From Weissella koreensis KACC 15510 (GTDB lineage Bacteria; Bacillota; Bacilli; Lactobacillales; Lactobacillaceae), in the NCBI RefSeq assembly GCF_000219805.1, contig NC_015759.1, positions 186,001 through 250,000 on the forward strand: a stretch of DNA of 64,000 bases, written 5' to 3'. A model generated the notes under the pieces. The model made no database searches, had not been told where the DNA came from, and saw nothing but the letters and a program-made list of their open reading frames with translations. Made by a program: the position numbers and the translations under genes. Of the stretch, positions 34,461 to 43,203 are shown piece after piece. The first letter of the stretch is position 1; each line of letters opens with the position of its first letter.

Positions 34461-34507
34461 TACGTGCTTAATATCCACGGTAAACTGTTTATTTTAAGGA
34501 GCAGGAA

Positions 34508-35443
34508 ATGGATTTAGATAAAATATTATCTATATTTAAGAAGAAAAGTTTTTTGATAACATTGCTTTGTGTATTGTTAAGCATTGTCATGCTAATTGTG
34601 AGTGATAAAGCTAGTAAACAAAATACAGAACATAAACATGATCAAAAAACTTATTTATATATATCTGATAAATTGCTCTCTTATGATGATCTTTCATATC
34701 ATAATACTGATAAAAATGGATTATTTAAATTCAAACCGAAAACCCATAAAAATACTCATTTGACAATTTATAATGGTGAAGTTAAAAATAAAGAAATTAT
34801 CTTTGAATCTAAAAAATATGATAATTCTGAAATAACTTTAGATCTATCTAAAACAGAAGATTTTGAACAAAGCGGTGGCTTTCACATCATCGTAGTTGCA
34901 AAGCAAAAAGGACTTCCTAAAAATAAGAAATCATTTGATTTATCAAATAAATCTCCACTATATGAATCTTACGTTAGTTCACTAAATAGCGTTGAAGATG
35001 AAAAAGCAAGAAAAGAATATAGTGAGAGTGTTGAAAATGCAAAAACATCTAGTTCGAGTTCCGAACAAAGTTCCACAGAAATATCTACTTCGTCAGACTC
35101 TTCTACTGATATGAATAGCACAATTAAAGATTTAGTTGGTACTAGTTCTGATTTTAAGAAGGTAAAGGTCAATGGTAGTTACGTTGCTGATCCATATAAT
35201 GCAGTAATAACCGTAACTTCTGATAAAGATGTTCGTGTAGTCATGGCGGCCATTCTTGGAAATATGCAAAAAAATGCTGGTGATAAGTTAAATAATTTTG
35301 ATTCTATTTCAATCAGCATAAAAGATTCTAATGGAAATTATGCACTTAAAACTGATTACAATGTATCTACTATTATGAATAATTCAAAAGTGTACGAACC
35401 ATTTAAGGTCAAGTCATTGGCTAATAGCTGGTCTGAAAATTAA
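34508..35443 (+). CDS. Membrane-anchored protein with Ser-rich linker, mobile-region cargo
   Basis: 311 aa. One N-terminal membrane helix (LITLLCVLLSIVMLIV) is followed by a beta-rich region to about residue 155, a Ser/Thr/Glu-rich linker (about 178-205), and a C-terminal domain (VKVNGSYVADPYNAVITVTS onward). No lipobox. It seems to be exported and held at the membrane. Leader copy 5 and AAGGAGC precede it. Domain family not recognised. Confidence 0.65.
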   Translation: MDLDKILSIFKKKSFLITLLCVLLSIVMLIVSDKASKQNTEHKHDQKTYLYISDKLLSYDDLSYHNTDKNGLFKFKPKTHKNTHLTIYNGEVKNKEIIFESKKYDNSEITLDLSKTEDFEQSGGFHIIVVAKQKGLPKNKKSFDLSNKSPLYESYVSSLNSVEDEKARKEYSESVENAKTSSSSSEQSSTEISTSSDSSTDMNSTIKDLVGTSSDFKKVKVNGSYVADPYNAVITVTSDKDVRVVMAAILGNMQKNAGDKLNNFDSISISIKDSNGNYALKTDYNVSTIMNNSKVYEPFKVKSLANSWSEN

Positions 35444-35449
35444 CACAAC

Positions 35450-35580
35450 AAATAAAAAAACGCATATCCCCCACTCCGCTAAAAGTAAGGATATGCGTAA
35501 AAAAAGAAACTAAATAATTAGCTCTTCCTGGTATTTATTATACCAGACCTAAGCATGTCTTTAAACTGCTTACTCATTAT
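35450..35580 (+). repeat. 130-bp imperfect direct repeat, copy 2
   Basis: It opens with a terminator-like hairpin (ACGCATATCC ... GGATATGCGT). Then come TAGCTCTTCC, the hairpin CTGGTAT/ATACCAG, and CTAAGCATGTCTTTAAACTG. It aligns with 29385-29515. It may terminate the preceding gene and carry the integrase promoter. Confidence 0.6.
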
Positions 35581-35618
35581 TCGATTTTTTAGGCTGGGGG
35601 CCTTAAAGGAGAAATAAA

Positions 35619-36631
35619 ATGAGTATTAAAAAACAATCTGACGGAACTTATAATGTTAGAGTTACTTTCTCGGATAATTTAGGTAAGCGCCGTGAGAAAA
35701 ATAAAAAAGTATCAATTCCCTAACTTTGGCCAAGAAATGGGAACGTGATATCTTAAATAAAGTTGATGATGGTGAATTTGATAAGTTCAATTCAAACATG
35801 ACACTAAATGACGCTTTTAAATCTTGGTTAGATATTTATTCTAAAAAAGTTTTGCCATCAACTTATCGTAAAGCTGAAAATTTTATCCATTTAAACAAGG
35901 TCATGAGTACATTGGTTTCACTTGAAGTAATTCAGAAGAACCCATTTGATAAAGTTACTTTTCCAAAAGCAAAGCCTGCTCCAGTATTCATGGACCGAGT
36001 TGATTATTATAAAAAGGATCAGCTAAAATCATTTTTAGATACAGCTGAAATTTTATATGCTGATAAAAAGTACCATGTGTATGCTCTCTTCCGTCTCTTA
36101 GCGTTTTCTGGAATGCGTAAAGGTGAAGCTTTAGCTTTGGAATGGAAAGACATTAATTTTGACGGATGTACCATTGCTATTAATAAAGCCTTATCAGTAG
36201 ACAAGAATGGCAATACGATTTTGAGTACGCCTAAGACAAAAGCTGGTAATCGTATTGTCAAAATTGATAAAATTACCATTAACATATTAAAACATTATCA
36301 AGCTATTCAAGCCACATCTATTCTTAAAAGTGGTCTAAAGGCTAAAGGATTTGTCTTTACGAATAATGACCTACAATCTTATATGAAAATTCAAAAGCCA
36401 CGTAAATGGTGTGAAACAATTACTAAGAAAGCAGATTTACCTCGTATTAAAATTCATGGATTTAGACATACCTATGCTGCTCTTTCAGCTCAAGCTGGAA
36501 TGAATATCAAGCAACTTCAATATCAATTGGGGCATGATGATGTTCAAACAACCTTGGCAAATTATACTGCTGTAACTGAAGAAATGAAGGAAACTACTGC
36601 TGATATCTTTACCAGTTTAGTTAATTTCTAA
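35619..36631 (+). pseudogene. Tyrosine integrase of mobile element, frameshifted
   Basis: The N-terminal arm-binding part (MSIKKQSDGTYNVRVTFSDN) runs into TAA after KVSIP. A one-base shift restores the frame as LTLAKKWERDILNKV and on to residue 300 of the rest. The catalytic set is intact: Arg in LAFSGMRKGEAL, Lys in TPKTKAGN, HGFRHTY, LGHDDVQTT and the Tyr in LANYTAV. A frame starting at 35726 (TTG) could give an N-terminally shortened protein. Next to tRNA-Ser, the likely insertion site. Confidence 0.82.
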
Positions 36632-36662
36632 AAAGTACCCACTCAGGTACCCTTTTATTCGA

Positions 36663-36695
36663 ACTTCGGCGAACATTTGGGGACTTCAACGAACA
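36663..36695 (+). repeat. Two 13-base direct repeats after integrase
   Basis: ACTTCGGCGAACA (36663-36675) and ACTTCAACGAACA (36683-36695) are spaced 20 bases apart, between int and tRNA-Ser. Direct repeats in this position often bind the integrase arm domain. Confidence 0.45.
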
Positions 36696-36715
36696 CATGT
36701 ATAAAAAACAAACCC

Positions 36716-36759
36716 CGTCATATCAACGATTATCGCGATACAACGGGATTTGTTTTTTT
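36716..36759 (+). terminator. Terminator between integrase and tRNA-Ser
   Basis: AAACAAACCCCGT (36716-36728) pairs with ACGGGATTTGTTT (36743-36755) with one G-T pair, and TTTT follows. The second arm overlaps a 13-base copy of tRNA-Ser sequence. Confidence 0.75.
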
Positions 36760-36766
36760 ATATTAA

Positions 36767-36854
36767 GGAGACAACGGGATTTGAACCCGTGCGCCGGCTC
36801 TACACCGGTTCGGCGGATTTCGAGTCCGCTGCATTACCACTCTGCCATATCTCC
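36767..36854 (-). tRNA. tRNA-Ser (CGA)
   Basis: On the minus strand there is an acceptor GGAGATA/TGTCTCC, anticodon loop CTCGAAA (CGA), a long variable arm (GAACCGGTGTAGAGCCGGC) and T-arm CGGGTTCAAATCCCG. The base after the acceptor reads T instead of the usual G discriminator, so the 3' end may have been altered by integration events. Its 3' end faces the integrase. Confidence 0.88.
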
Positions 36855-36902
36855 AACAAATACTATAGTTAATTATAACCATAATATTTAAGCGAATCAA
36901 CT

Positions 36903-36933
36903 AAAAAAACCACATCAAATTAAATTTGACATG
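36903..36933 (-). terminator. Terminator after ccpA
   Basis: CATGTCAAAT/ATTTGATGTG form a 10-bp stem with two G-T pairs, followed by TTTTTTT on the minus strand. Confidence 0.75.
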
Positions 36934-36967
36934 GATTACAAATGTGATTTAAGTAAAAAAAGAACCC

Positions 36968-37966
36968 TTAATTCTTTGTTGATTCACGTTTAGCATAGCC
37001 GTGTGCCAACAAGACTTCAGACGTTTCTAATTCTTCATTATTCATTAATTTTGTTAACATCCGCATCGAAACAGCCCCAATATCATAAATTGGTTGGATA
37101 ACTGAACTCAATTGTGGTCGAGTCATAAGAGTAATATGTGAATTATTCACAGTAACTACTTCAAAATTATCAGGAATCTTAACATTATTATCAGTCATAT
37201 AGTTAAGTACTCCAGCAGCCATTTCATCATCTACTACTACAGATGCTGTAGCACCAGAATCACGAATTTCATCACCTAATTGGTAACCACTCTCATACTC
37301 ATATTCACCAGCAAAAATCAAATCTTCATCATATTCAATTCCAGCATCTTCCAATGCATTTTGATAACCCTTTAATTTAAAATCACTATTAATTGTTTGA
37401 TTAAGTGGTCCTGAAATGAAACTAATTTTTTTATGTCCGCTTGCAATTAATTTTTCTGTAATTTCTTGCACAGCAGAAATATAATCAATGTTGACTGACG
37501 GCTTTTGATTTTTTAAATCTACCGATCCTGATAAGACAACTGGCACATTAGACTTATCCAATTCTTCTCGTAAACGATCATCAATGATATTTCCCATGTA
37601 TAAAATACCATCAACTTGTTTACTTAATAATGATTCCACTACTTCAGATGCATTCTTTTCTTCCGAATTAGCTAAAATAATTTGATAGTTGTACATTCGT
37701 GCAACGTCATCAATTCCACGTGATAATTCTGAAAAATAGATATTTGTTACATCAGGAATCACGATTCCAACAGTTGTACTTTTCCGTGATGCCAATCCAC
37801 GCGCAACTGCATTAGGTCGATAATTTAAATTAGCAATAACTGCTTCAACTTTATCTTTAGTTTCGCTACGCACATTTGTATTTCCGTTGACAACCCGTGA
37901 AACGGTAGCCATTGATACTCCTGCTTCGCGTGCAACATCATAAATTGTAACCGCTTGTTTTTCCAT
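36968..37966 (-). CDS. ccpA: Catabolite control protein A
   Basis: LacI-family master regulator of carbon catabolite control in Firmicutes; it binds cre sites when bound to phosphorylated HPr. The N-terminal helix-turn-helix (VTIYDVAREAGVSMATVSRV, VNG) and the RPNAVARGLA hinge are typical. 332 aa. Divergent from pepQ, a conserved arrangement in lactobacilli. AAGGAGG precedes the ATG. The promoter overlaps a cre-like site. The epimerase gene at 4182 carries a likely target site. Confidence 0.95.
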   Translation of the reverse strand: MEKQAVTIYDVAREAGVSMATVSRVVNGNTNVRSETKDKVEAVIANLNYRPNAVARGLASRKSTTVGIVIPDVTNIYFSELSRGIDDVARMYNYQIILANSEEKNASEVVESLLSKQVDGILYMGNIIDDRLREELDKSNVPVVLSGSVDLKNQKPSVNIDYISAVQEITEKLIASGHKKISFISGPLNQTINSDFKLKGYQNALEDAGIEYDEDLIFAGEYEYESGYQLGDEIRDSGATASVVVDDEMAAGVLNYMTDNNVKIPDNFEVVTVNNSHITLMTRPQLSSVIQPIYDIGAVSMRMLTKLMNNEELETSEVLLAHGYAKRESTKN

Positions 37967-38007
37967 ATTAAGTACCTCCTTTTGATAAATTAATTGATAT
38001 AAAGGCT

Positions 38008-38045
38008 ATTATATCAATTTATGAAAATAAATACAACCGTTTTCA
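38008..38045 (-). promoter_or_regulatory. ccpA promoter with overlapping cre-like site
   Basis: Minus strand TTGTAT (38031-38036), 17-base spacer, TATAAT (38008-38013). TGAAAACGGTTGTA (38032-38045) matches the cre pattern at 12 of 14 positions and covers the -35. It also lies in the pepQ upstream region, so both genes may respond. Confidence 0.6.
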
Positions 38046-38180
38046 TTCCTAATTTACCAGGGGCTAAGCAACATTTTCACAATGTCTTTATTAAAAAAAC
38101 TACTAAATTATGTAAATCAAATGAAAATTTTATCATAAAAGTGTAAAATATACATTAATATATTGATAAGGAGTAATATT

Positions 38181-39281
38181 ATGTCTTCAAAAATTAATCA
38201 AGTTCAACAATGGCTAAACACCAACCAATTAGATGTTGCATATTTTTCGGATTTCCATTCTATCTCATACTTAACTGGTTTCGAGTCGGACCCTATTGAG
38301 CGCATTTTAGCATTAGTTGTTTTTGCTCAAGATGATCCAATTATCTTCGCTCCGGCGCTAGAAGTTGAGGCGGTTAAATCAACAGGTTGGCAATTCCCAG
38401 TTTATGGATACCAAGACCATGAAAATGGTTGGCAAATCCTTGCTAATCACATTAAAGAAAATACCAATCACTTAACTCATTGGGCGATTGAAAGTGAACA
38501 ATTAACATTAGCTCGCGCCAAATTGATTAAATCTGCATTGCCCGAAATTAAATTTGAAGGTGATCTGACAGAAATAATTCAAAATATGCGCTTGCATAAG
38601 TCAGACGATGAAATTAAGAAAATGCATTTAGCTGGTGATGATGCCGACTTGGCATTCGAAGCAGGCTTTGCTGCTCTTCAAACTGGAACGACTGAATTAT
38701 CAGTCGCAGCCAGTCTAGAATTTGAGACTAAGAAACGTGGAATTCCTGGAATGTCATTTGAGACATTAGTCCAATTTGGTGCCCATGCTGCCGAACCTCA
38801 TGGTGCCACGGGGTTAACTGAATTAAAGAAGGGTGATATGGCGCTCTTTGACCTAGGTACAATTCATGATGGTTATGTCTCTGATGCAACTCGAACAGTC
38901 GCTTTTGGTAATGTTTCGGACCATCAACGCGATGTTTATCAAGTCGTCTTAGAAGCTCAACTTGCTGCTCAATCACAAGTTAAGCCCGGTATGACTGCCA
39001 GTGAATTAGATGGTATTGCTCGTGATGTCATTACCAAAGCAGGTTATGGAGAATACTTTGTCCATCGTCTAGGCCATGGACTTGGTTCTTCTGTCCATGA
39101 ATTCCCACAAATCATGGGTGGAAATGATTTAGTACTTGAACCTGGAATGGCCTTCTCAATTGAACCTGGAATTTATATTCCTGGTGACATGGGAGTTCGG
39201 ATTGAAGATTCAATCGTATTAACAGAATCAGGTGCTGATTCATTTACTCATCTATCAAAAGATCTTAGAATTATTGATTAA
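38181..39281 (+). CDS. pepQ: Xaa-Pro dipeptidase PepQ
   Basis: 366-aa M24 metallopeptidase that cleaves X-Pro dipeptides from casein-type peptides. The metal ligands are visible: Asp in DLGTIHDGYVSDATRT (two), His in HRLGHGLG, Glu in SIEPGIYI and Glu in VRIEDS. The ATG at 38181 has AAGGAG upstream. Divergent from ccpA. A strong shared terminator follows. Confidence 0.94.
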   Translation: MSSKINQVQQWLNTNQLDVAYFSDFHSISYLTGFESDPIERILALVVFAQDDPIIFAPALEVEAVKSTGWQFPVYGYQDHENGWQILANHIKENTNHLTHWAIESEQLTLARAKLIKSALPEIKFEGDLTEIIQNMRLHKSDDEIKKMHLAGDDADLAFEAGFAALQTGTTELSVAASLEFETKKRGIPGMSFETLVQFGAHAAEPHGATGLTELKKGDMALFDLGTIHDGYVSDATRTVAFGNVSDHQRDVYQVVLEAQLAAQSQVKPGMTASELDGIARDVITKAGYGEYFVHRLGHGLGSSVHEFPQIMGGNDLVLEPGMAFSIEPGIYIPGDMGVRIEDSIVLTESGADSFTHLSKDLRIID

Positions 39282-39370
39282 TTTAAAATATAATAATATC
39301 TCTTGTAAACTCTGAAAATTGAGCTTAATTTTCAGGAATTTATGCTGTTTAATATGTTAACTCCAAATTA

Positions 39371-39408
39371 AAAGACTAGTTAGAACCAATCTCTAACTAG
39401 TCTTTTTT
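39371..39408 (+). terminator. Bidirectional terminator between pepQ and nrdF
   Basis: A 14-bp perfect stem (39371-39384 with 39392-39405, loop ACCAATC-like) is followed by seven T on the plus strand and T-rich sequence on the minus strand. It serves the two convergent genes. Confidence 0.92.
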
Positions 39409-39414
39409 TACTTA

Positions 39415-40377
39415 TTAATTTAACCCATAATTGTAATCACTATCATCCATAACTTCAACTTGACCAAGTCTATAACCGTTTCCAACCTGTGAGAAGAAGT
39501 CATGATTAGATGTAGTCGTTGAAATCCCATTCATAACAATGGGATTAACATCATCAGCACTATCTGGGAAAATAGGATCTTGCCCCAAATTCATCAAAGC
39601 CTTGTTGGCGTTATAACGAATGAAAGTTAAGACTGATTCTGACCATCCCATTGGGTCATATAATTCATGTGTAAATTGCTCTTCATTATTATATAAATCT
39701 AGTAAGAATTCATACATCCAATTCTTAAATTCAGCTTGCTCACCTTCACCCAACTCATTAAAGCCAAGTTGGAATTTATATCCAATGTATGTTCCATGCA
39801 CAGATTCATCACGTAAAATTAATTTAATAATTTCAGCAACATTGTTCAACTTATTATGTCCTAAATAGTAAAGCGGGGTGTAAAATCCTGAATAAAATAA
39901 GAATGTCTCCAAAAAGACAGATGCTACCTTCTTTTGAAGGGCTGTTCCATTTTGATAGACAGCATTAATTTTATTTGCCTTATATTGTAAATATTCATTT
40001 TGATTAGTCCATGAAAAAATCTCATCAATTTCTTCTGAACTATTTAATGTTTCAAAAATTGATGAATATGACTTAGCATGCACTGATTCCATAAACTCGA
40101 TATTATTTAAAACCGCTTCTTCATGTTGTGTTCGAATATTTTCCTTTAATGAAGTCATCCCATCTTGAGATTGTAGCGTGTCTAATAGGGTTAAACCACC
40201 AAACACATGCCCTACCAAATAATGTTCCTCTTCAGTCATTTTTCGCCAATCATCCAAGTCATTTGACAAAGGAATTCTGGTATCGAGCCAAAACTGTTCA
40301 GTTAATTTCTCCCATGTTGCCTTATCAATCTGATCCTCAATAACATTCCAATTGATTGCTTGATAATTCTCCGCCAT
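39415..40377 (-). CDS. nrdF: Class Ib ribonucleotide reductase, small subunit NrdF
   Basis: 320 aa. Holds the metal cofactor and the radical of the aerobic class Ib reductase. Metal-ligand segments are AVLNNIEFMESVHAKSYSSI and LRDESVHGTYIG. The last gene of nrdH-nrdE-nrdF, 26 bases after nrdE. In class Ib enzymes the NrdI flavoprotein (43204) is needed for manganese activation. Confidence 0.95.
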   Translation of the reverse strand: MAENYQAINWNVIEDQIDKATWEKLTEQFWLDTRIPLSNDLDDWRKMTEEEHYLVGHVFGGLTLLDTLQSQDGMTSLKENIRTQHEEAVLNNIEFMESVHAKSYSSIFETLNSSEEIDEIFSWTNQNEYLQYKANKINAVYQNGTALQKKVASVFLETFLFYSGFYTPLYYLGHNKLNNVAEIIKLILRDESVHGTYIGYKFQLGFNELGEGEQAEFKNWMYEFLLDLYNNEEQFTHELYDPMGWSESVLTFIRYNANKALMNLGQDPIFPDSADDVNPIVMNGISTTTSNHDFFSQVGNGYRLGQVEVMDDSDYNYGLN

Positions 40378-40403
40378 AACTAATAATTCTCCCTATCATT
40401 TAC

Positions 40404-42575
40404 TTAAATTGAACATGATTCACACTCATTGACACCCAATTCACCGTCATCATCAGTATAAGTTCGAATATAATAAACTGATTTAATATTCTTATGATAA
40501 GCATACATTCTTAAGATATTCAAATCACGAGTGGTCATCTTATTGGTACGCCCATTTTTCCACTCATAAAGTCCTTCTGGTAAAGTAGAACGCATAAACA
40601 AAGTCAAAGCCATCCCCTGATCAATATGTTGTTGAGCAGTCGAATAAACATCAATTACTTTTCTCATATCAAGATCATACGCTGATTCATAATATGGAAG
40701 TGTATCATTTTGTAAATAGGGCGCTGGATAATAAATTTTACCAATCTTTTTCTCTTGTCGTTCCTCAATTTTATTAATAATCGGATGTAGCGAAGCCGTT
40801 GAATCATTTACATATGAAATTGATCCAGTCGGTGCAATGGCTAACCGGTAAGCATTATAAAGTCCAAATTCTTGTATTTGCTCTTTTAAATACTGCCAAT
40901 CAGATTGATTTGGAATATGGTGTTGTTTGAATAATTCCTGAACCTTTTCTGTCTTAGGTTGGTAATTATTTTGTAGATACTTATCAAAATATTTTCCATT
41001 AGCATATTCAGATTCTTCAAATCCATCAAAAGTAATTTTACGTTCTTTAGCAATCTTATTTGAGGCCAATAATGAGTAATAGTTTAACATCATGAAATAC
41101 ATGTTGGTAAAGTCCAAAGATTCTTCATCACCATAATACATCTTGTTTTTAGCAAAATACGCTGCTAAGCCCATAGCACCAAGGCCGACAGCATGTAGGG
41201 CTTGATTCCCCTTTTGAACTGATGGTACAACGTCTAATTTTGAATTATCTGAGACGAATGAAAGGGCCCGAATCATAGTTTCAACTGATGAAGAAAAATC
41301 ATCAGTCTCCATCATATTAACAATATTAGTTGATCCCAAATTACATGAGATATCAGTTCCCATTTCTTCATACTCTTGTTTATTATTAATAATGCTTGGC
41401 GTTTGAACCTGCAAAATTTCTGAACAAAGATTGGAAGAAACTACCTTACCTGCAATTGGATTAGCGCGATTCACTACATCCAAATTAATAATATATGGAT
41501 AACCCGACTCTTGCTGTAACTTTGAAATTTCATTTTCTAAATCGCGGGCCTTAATCATAGTTTTCTTAATACGCGGATTAGCAACCAAATTATCATACTC
41601 AGCAGTTATGTCGATATAGTTGAAAGGTTTCCCATACTCTCTTTCCACGTCATAAGGTGAAAACAGATGCATCATAGCGTCTTTTTTGATTAATTCATAA
41701 AACTTATCTGGAACAGTAAGCCCCAAAGAAAGGGTCTTAACCCGTATTTTCTCATCAGCATTTTCTTTTTTAGTCGATAAAAATTGAATAATATCTGGAT
41801 GGAAAACTGATAGATATACTACCCCTGCTCCTTGACGTTGACCCATTTGATTGGAATAACTAAATGAATCTTCTAATAACTTCATCACTGGTACAACCCC
41901 AGATGCGGCATTAGCAATTCCTTTAATCGTTGAACCTGCTTCTCGTAAATTAGACAAATTAATTCCAACACCACCACCCATTTTAGACAACTGTAATGCT
42001 GAATTAATAACGCGTCCAATTGAATTCATATCATCAGTCGTCTGCAAGACGAAACATGAAACTAATTCTCCTCGACGTGCCTTTCCAGCATTCAAGAATG
42101 ATGGAGTAGCCGGTTGGTAACGTTGATGAATCATTTCATTAGCTAAATTCATGGCTAATATCTCATCCCCATTAGCATAAAACAAAGAGTTCATGGCCAC
42201 ACGATCAATATAATTTTCAACATAGAAACGTTGGTCGTTTGTTTTTAATGCATATTGTGCATAAAATTTGTATGCTGCCATAAATGATTTAAATTTAAAT
42301 TGTTCTGACTTGAGGAAAGCATATAGTTGTTCAATAAAAGCAAAGTCATATTGATTCAACATATCTTTATCAATAAACTCGTTCTCTAGTAAATAATCAA
42401 ATTTAGCTTTTAAAGAATCAAATTTAAGTGTATTTGGAATAACATTTTCTTTTAAAAATGCTTCTAATGCTTCACGATCTTTGTCAATTTGAATCATCCC
42501 ATTTTTTGGAATATTTAATTCATTATTCAAATCAAAATAAGTTACTTCATCTTGATTCAACGTGTCTAATGCCAT
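40404..42575 (-). CDS. nrdE: Class Ib ribonucleotide reductase, large subunit NrdE
   Basis: 723 aa catalytic subunit that reduces ribonucleoside diphosphates. The active-site cysteines are in ELVSCFVLQTT and NLCSEILQVQ. The C-terminal thiol shuttle is CESCSI. ISCNLGSTNI is also typical. It lies between nrdH and nrdF. A weak hairpin with T-run lies between nrdH and this gene (about 42600-42640) and may tune expression. Confidence 0.95.
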   Translation of the reverse strand: MALDTLNQDEVTYFDLNNELNIPKNGMIQIDKDREALEAFLKENVIPNTLKFDSLKAKFDYLLENEFIDKDMLNQYDFAFIEQLYAFLKSEQFKFKSFMAAYKFYAQYALKTNDQRFYVENYIDRVAMNSLFYANGDEILAMNLANEMIHQRYQPATPSFLNAGKARRGELVSCFVLQTTDDMNSIGRVINSALQLSKMGGGVGINLSNLREAGSTIKGIANAASGVVPVMKLLEDSFSYSNQMGQRQGAGVVYLSVFHPDIIQFLSTKKENADEKIRVKTLSLGLTVPDKFYELIKKDAMMHLFSPYDVEREYGKPFNYIDITAEYDNLVANPRIKKTMIKARDLENEISKLQQESGYPYIINLDVVNRANPIAGKVVSSNLCSEILQVQTPSIINNKQEYEEMGTDISCNLGSTNIVNMMETDDFSSSVETMIRALSFVSDNSKLDVVPSVQKGNQALHAVGLGAMGLAAYFAKNKMYYGDEESLDFTNMYFMMLNYYSLLASNKIAKERKITFDGFEESEYANGKYFDKYLQNNYQPKTEKVQELFKQHHIPNQSDWQYLKEQIQEFGLYNAYRLAIAPTGSISYVNDSTASLHPIINKIEERQEKKIGKIYYPAPYLQNDTLPYYESAYDLDMRKVIDVYSTAQQHIDQGMALTLFMRSTLPEGLYEWKNGRTNKMTTRDLNILRMYAYHKNIKSVYYIRTYTDDDGELGVNECESCSI

Positions 42576-42689
42576 TTCATATACTCCCTTATTATCAGAT
42601 CAAATAAAAAAGACCAATGGTTAAAATAACTTTGGCCCTCTTTATAAACCAACCACTCAATTAATATTTTGTATTAATTGCATCTTAAT

Positions 42690-42923
42690 TTAGATTGCCA
42701 TACGTAATTTCTTTAATAAATCTGGTCGGAATCCCTTAATGGGCTCTTGTTGATCTGCAAAAACAACTGGGACAGCTTGATAACCTGCACTTTTCAAAAA
42801 GTTCATTGCTTCAGCATCATCCTCAACATTTTTTTCAGTAAATTCAATCCCGTACTGTATTAATGTTTTCTTAGTCATCATACATTGCACACAATTATTC
42901 TTTGTATAAACTGTGACTGACAT
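42690..42923 (-). CDS. nrdH: Glutaredoxin-like protein NrdH
   Basis: 77 aa thioredoxin-fold electron donor for NrdEF with the CVQC redox motif and the C-terminal GFRPDLL segment that defines NrdH. The start at 42923 has GGAGG upstream; the longer frame lacks one. First gene of the nrdHEF operon. Confidence 0.93.
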   Translation of the reverse strand: MSVTVYTKNNCVQCMMTKKTLIQYGIEFTEKNVEDDAEAMNFLKSAGYQAVPVVFADQQEPIKGFRPDLLKKLRMAI

Positions 42924-42970
42924 GGTTAAAATCCTCCAATTTATTTCTTTTATTTGCACCTTTTTCGGAA

Positions 42971-43014
42971 TGCTTTATGTGCTTTAGTATACCTACGAAA
43001 ATAACATAAAGCAA
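42971..43014 (-). promoter_or_regulatory. nrdHEF promoter flanked by a perfect inverted repeat
   Basis: Minus strand TTGCTT (43009-43014), 17-base spacer, TATACT (42986-42991). TGCTTTATGT (42971-42980) and ACATAAAGCA (43004-43013) form a perfect 10-bp inverted repeat: one arm covers the -35 and the other the start of transcription. This looks like an operator. It does not match the NrdR box. Confidence 0.6.
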
Positions 43015-43203
43015 TATTGAAATTAAATCATTTTCGTGTTAAGGATAAAATAAACCGCTTTAATTAGCTATTTAAAGCCATTTAACAACAAACGTTATTG
43101 AGAAACTAAATCTAACGCAATGTTATATTTATTATGCAAAAGAGTTGTTTAACTTTTAAAAATGGAGTATCTTTATACTATTATATTTAACAAGGAGCCT
43201 CAA

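Noticed and set aside
29385..35580. Insertion sequence bounded by the 130-bp repeats
   Set aside because: No transposase gene lies between them and the repeats are direct, not inverted.
36697..36891. Plus-strand frame across tRNA-Ser
   Set aside because: It reads the tRNA gene in antisense; no protein features.
42924..43203. NrdR box in the nrd divergent region
   Set aside because: No pair of sites matching the NrdR consensus was found; only the different 10-bp inverted repeat.
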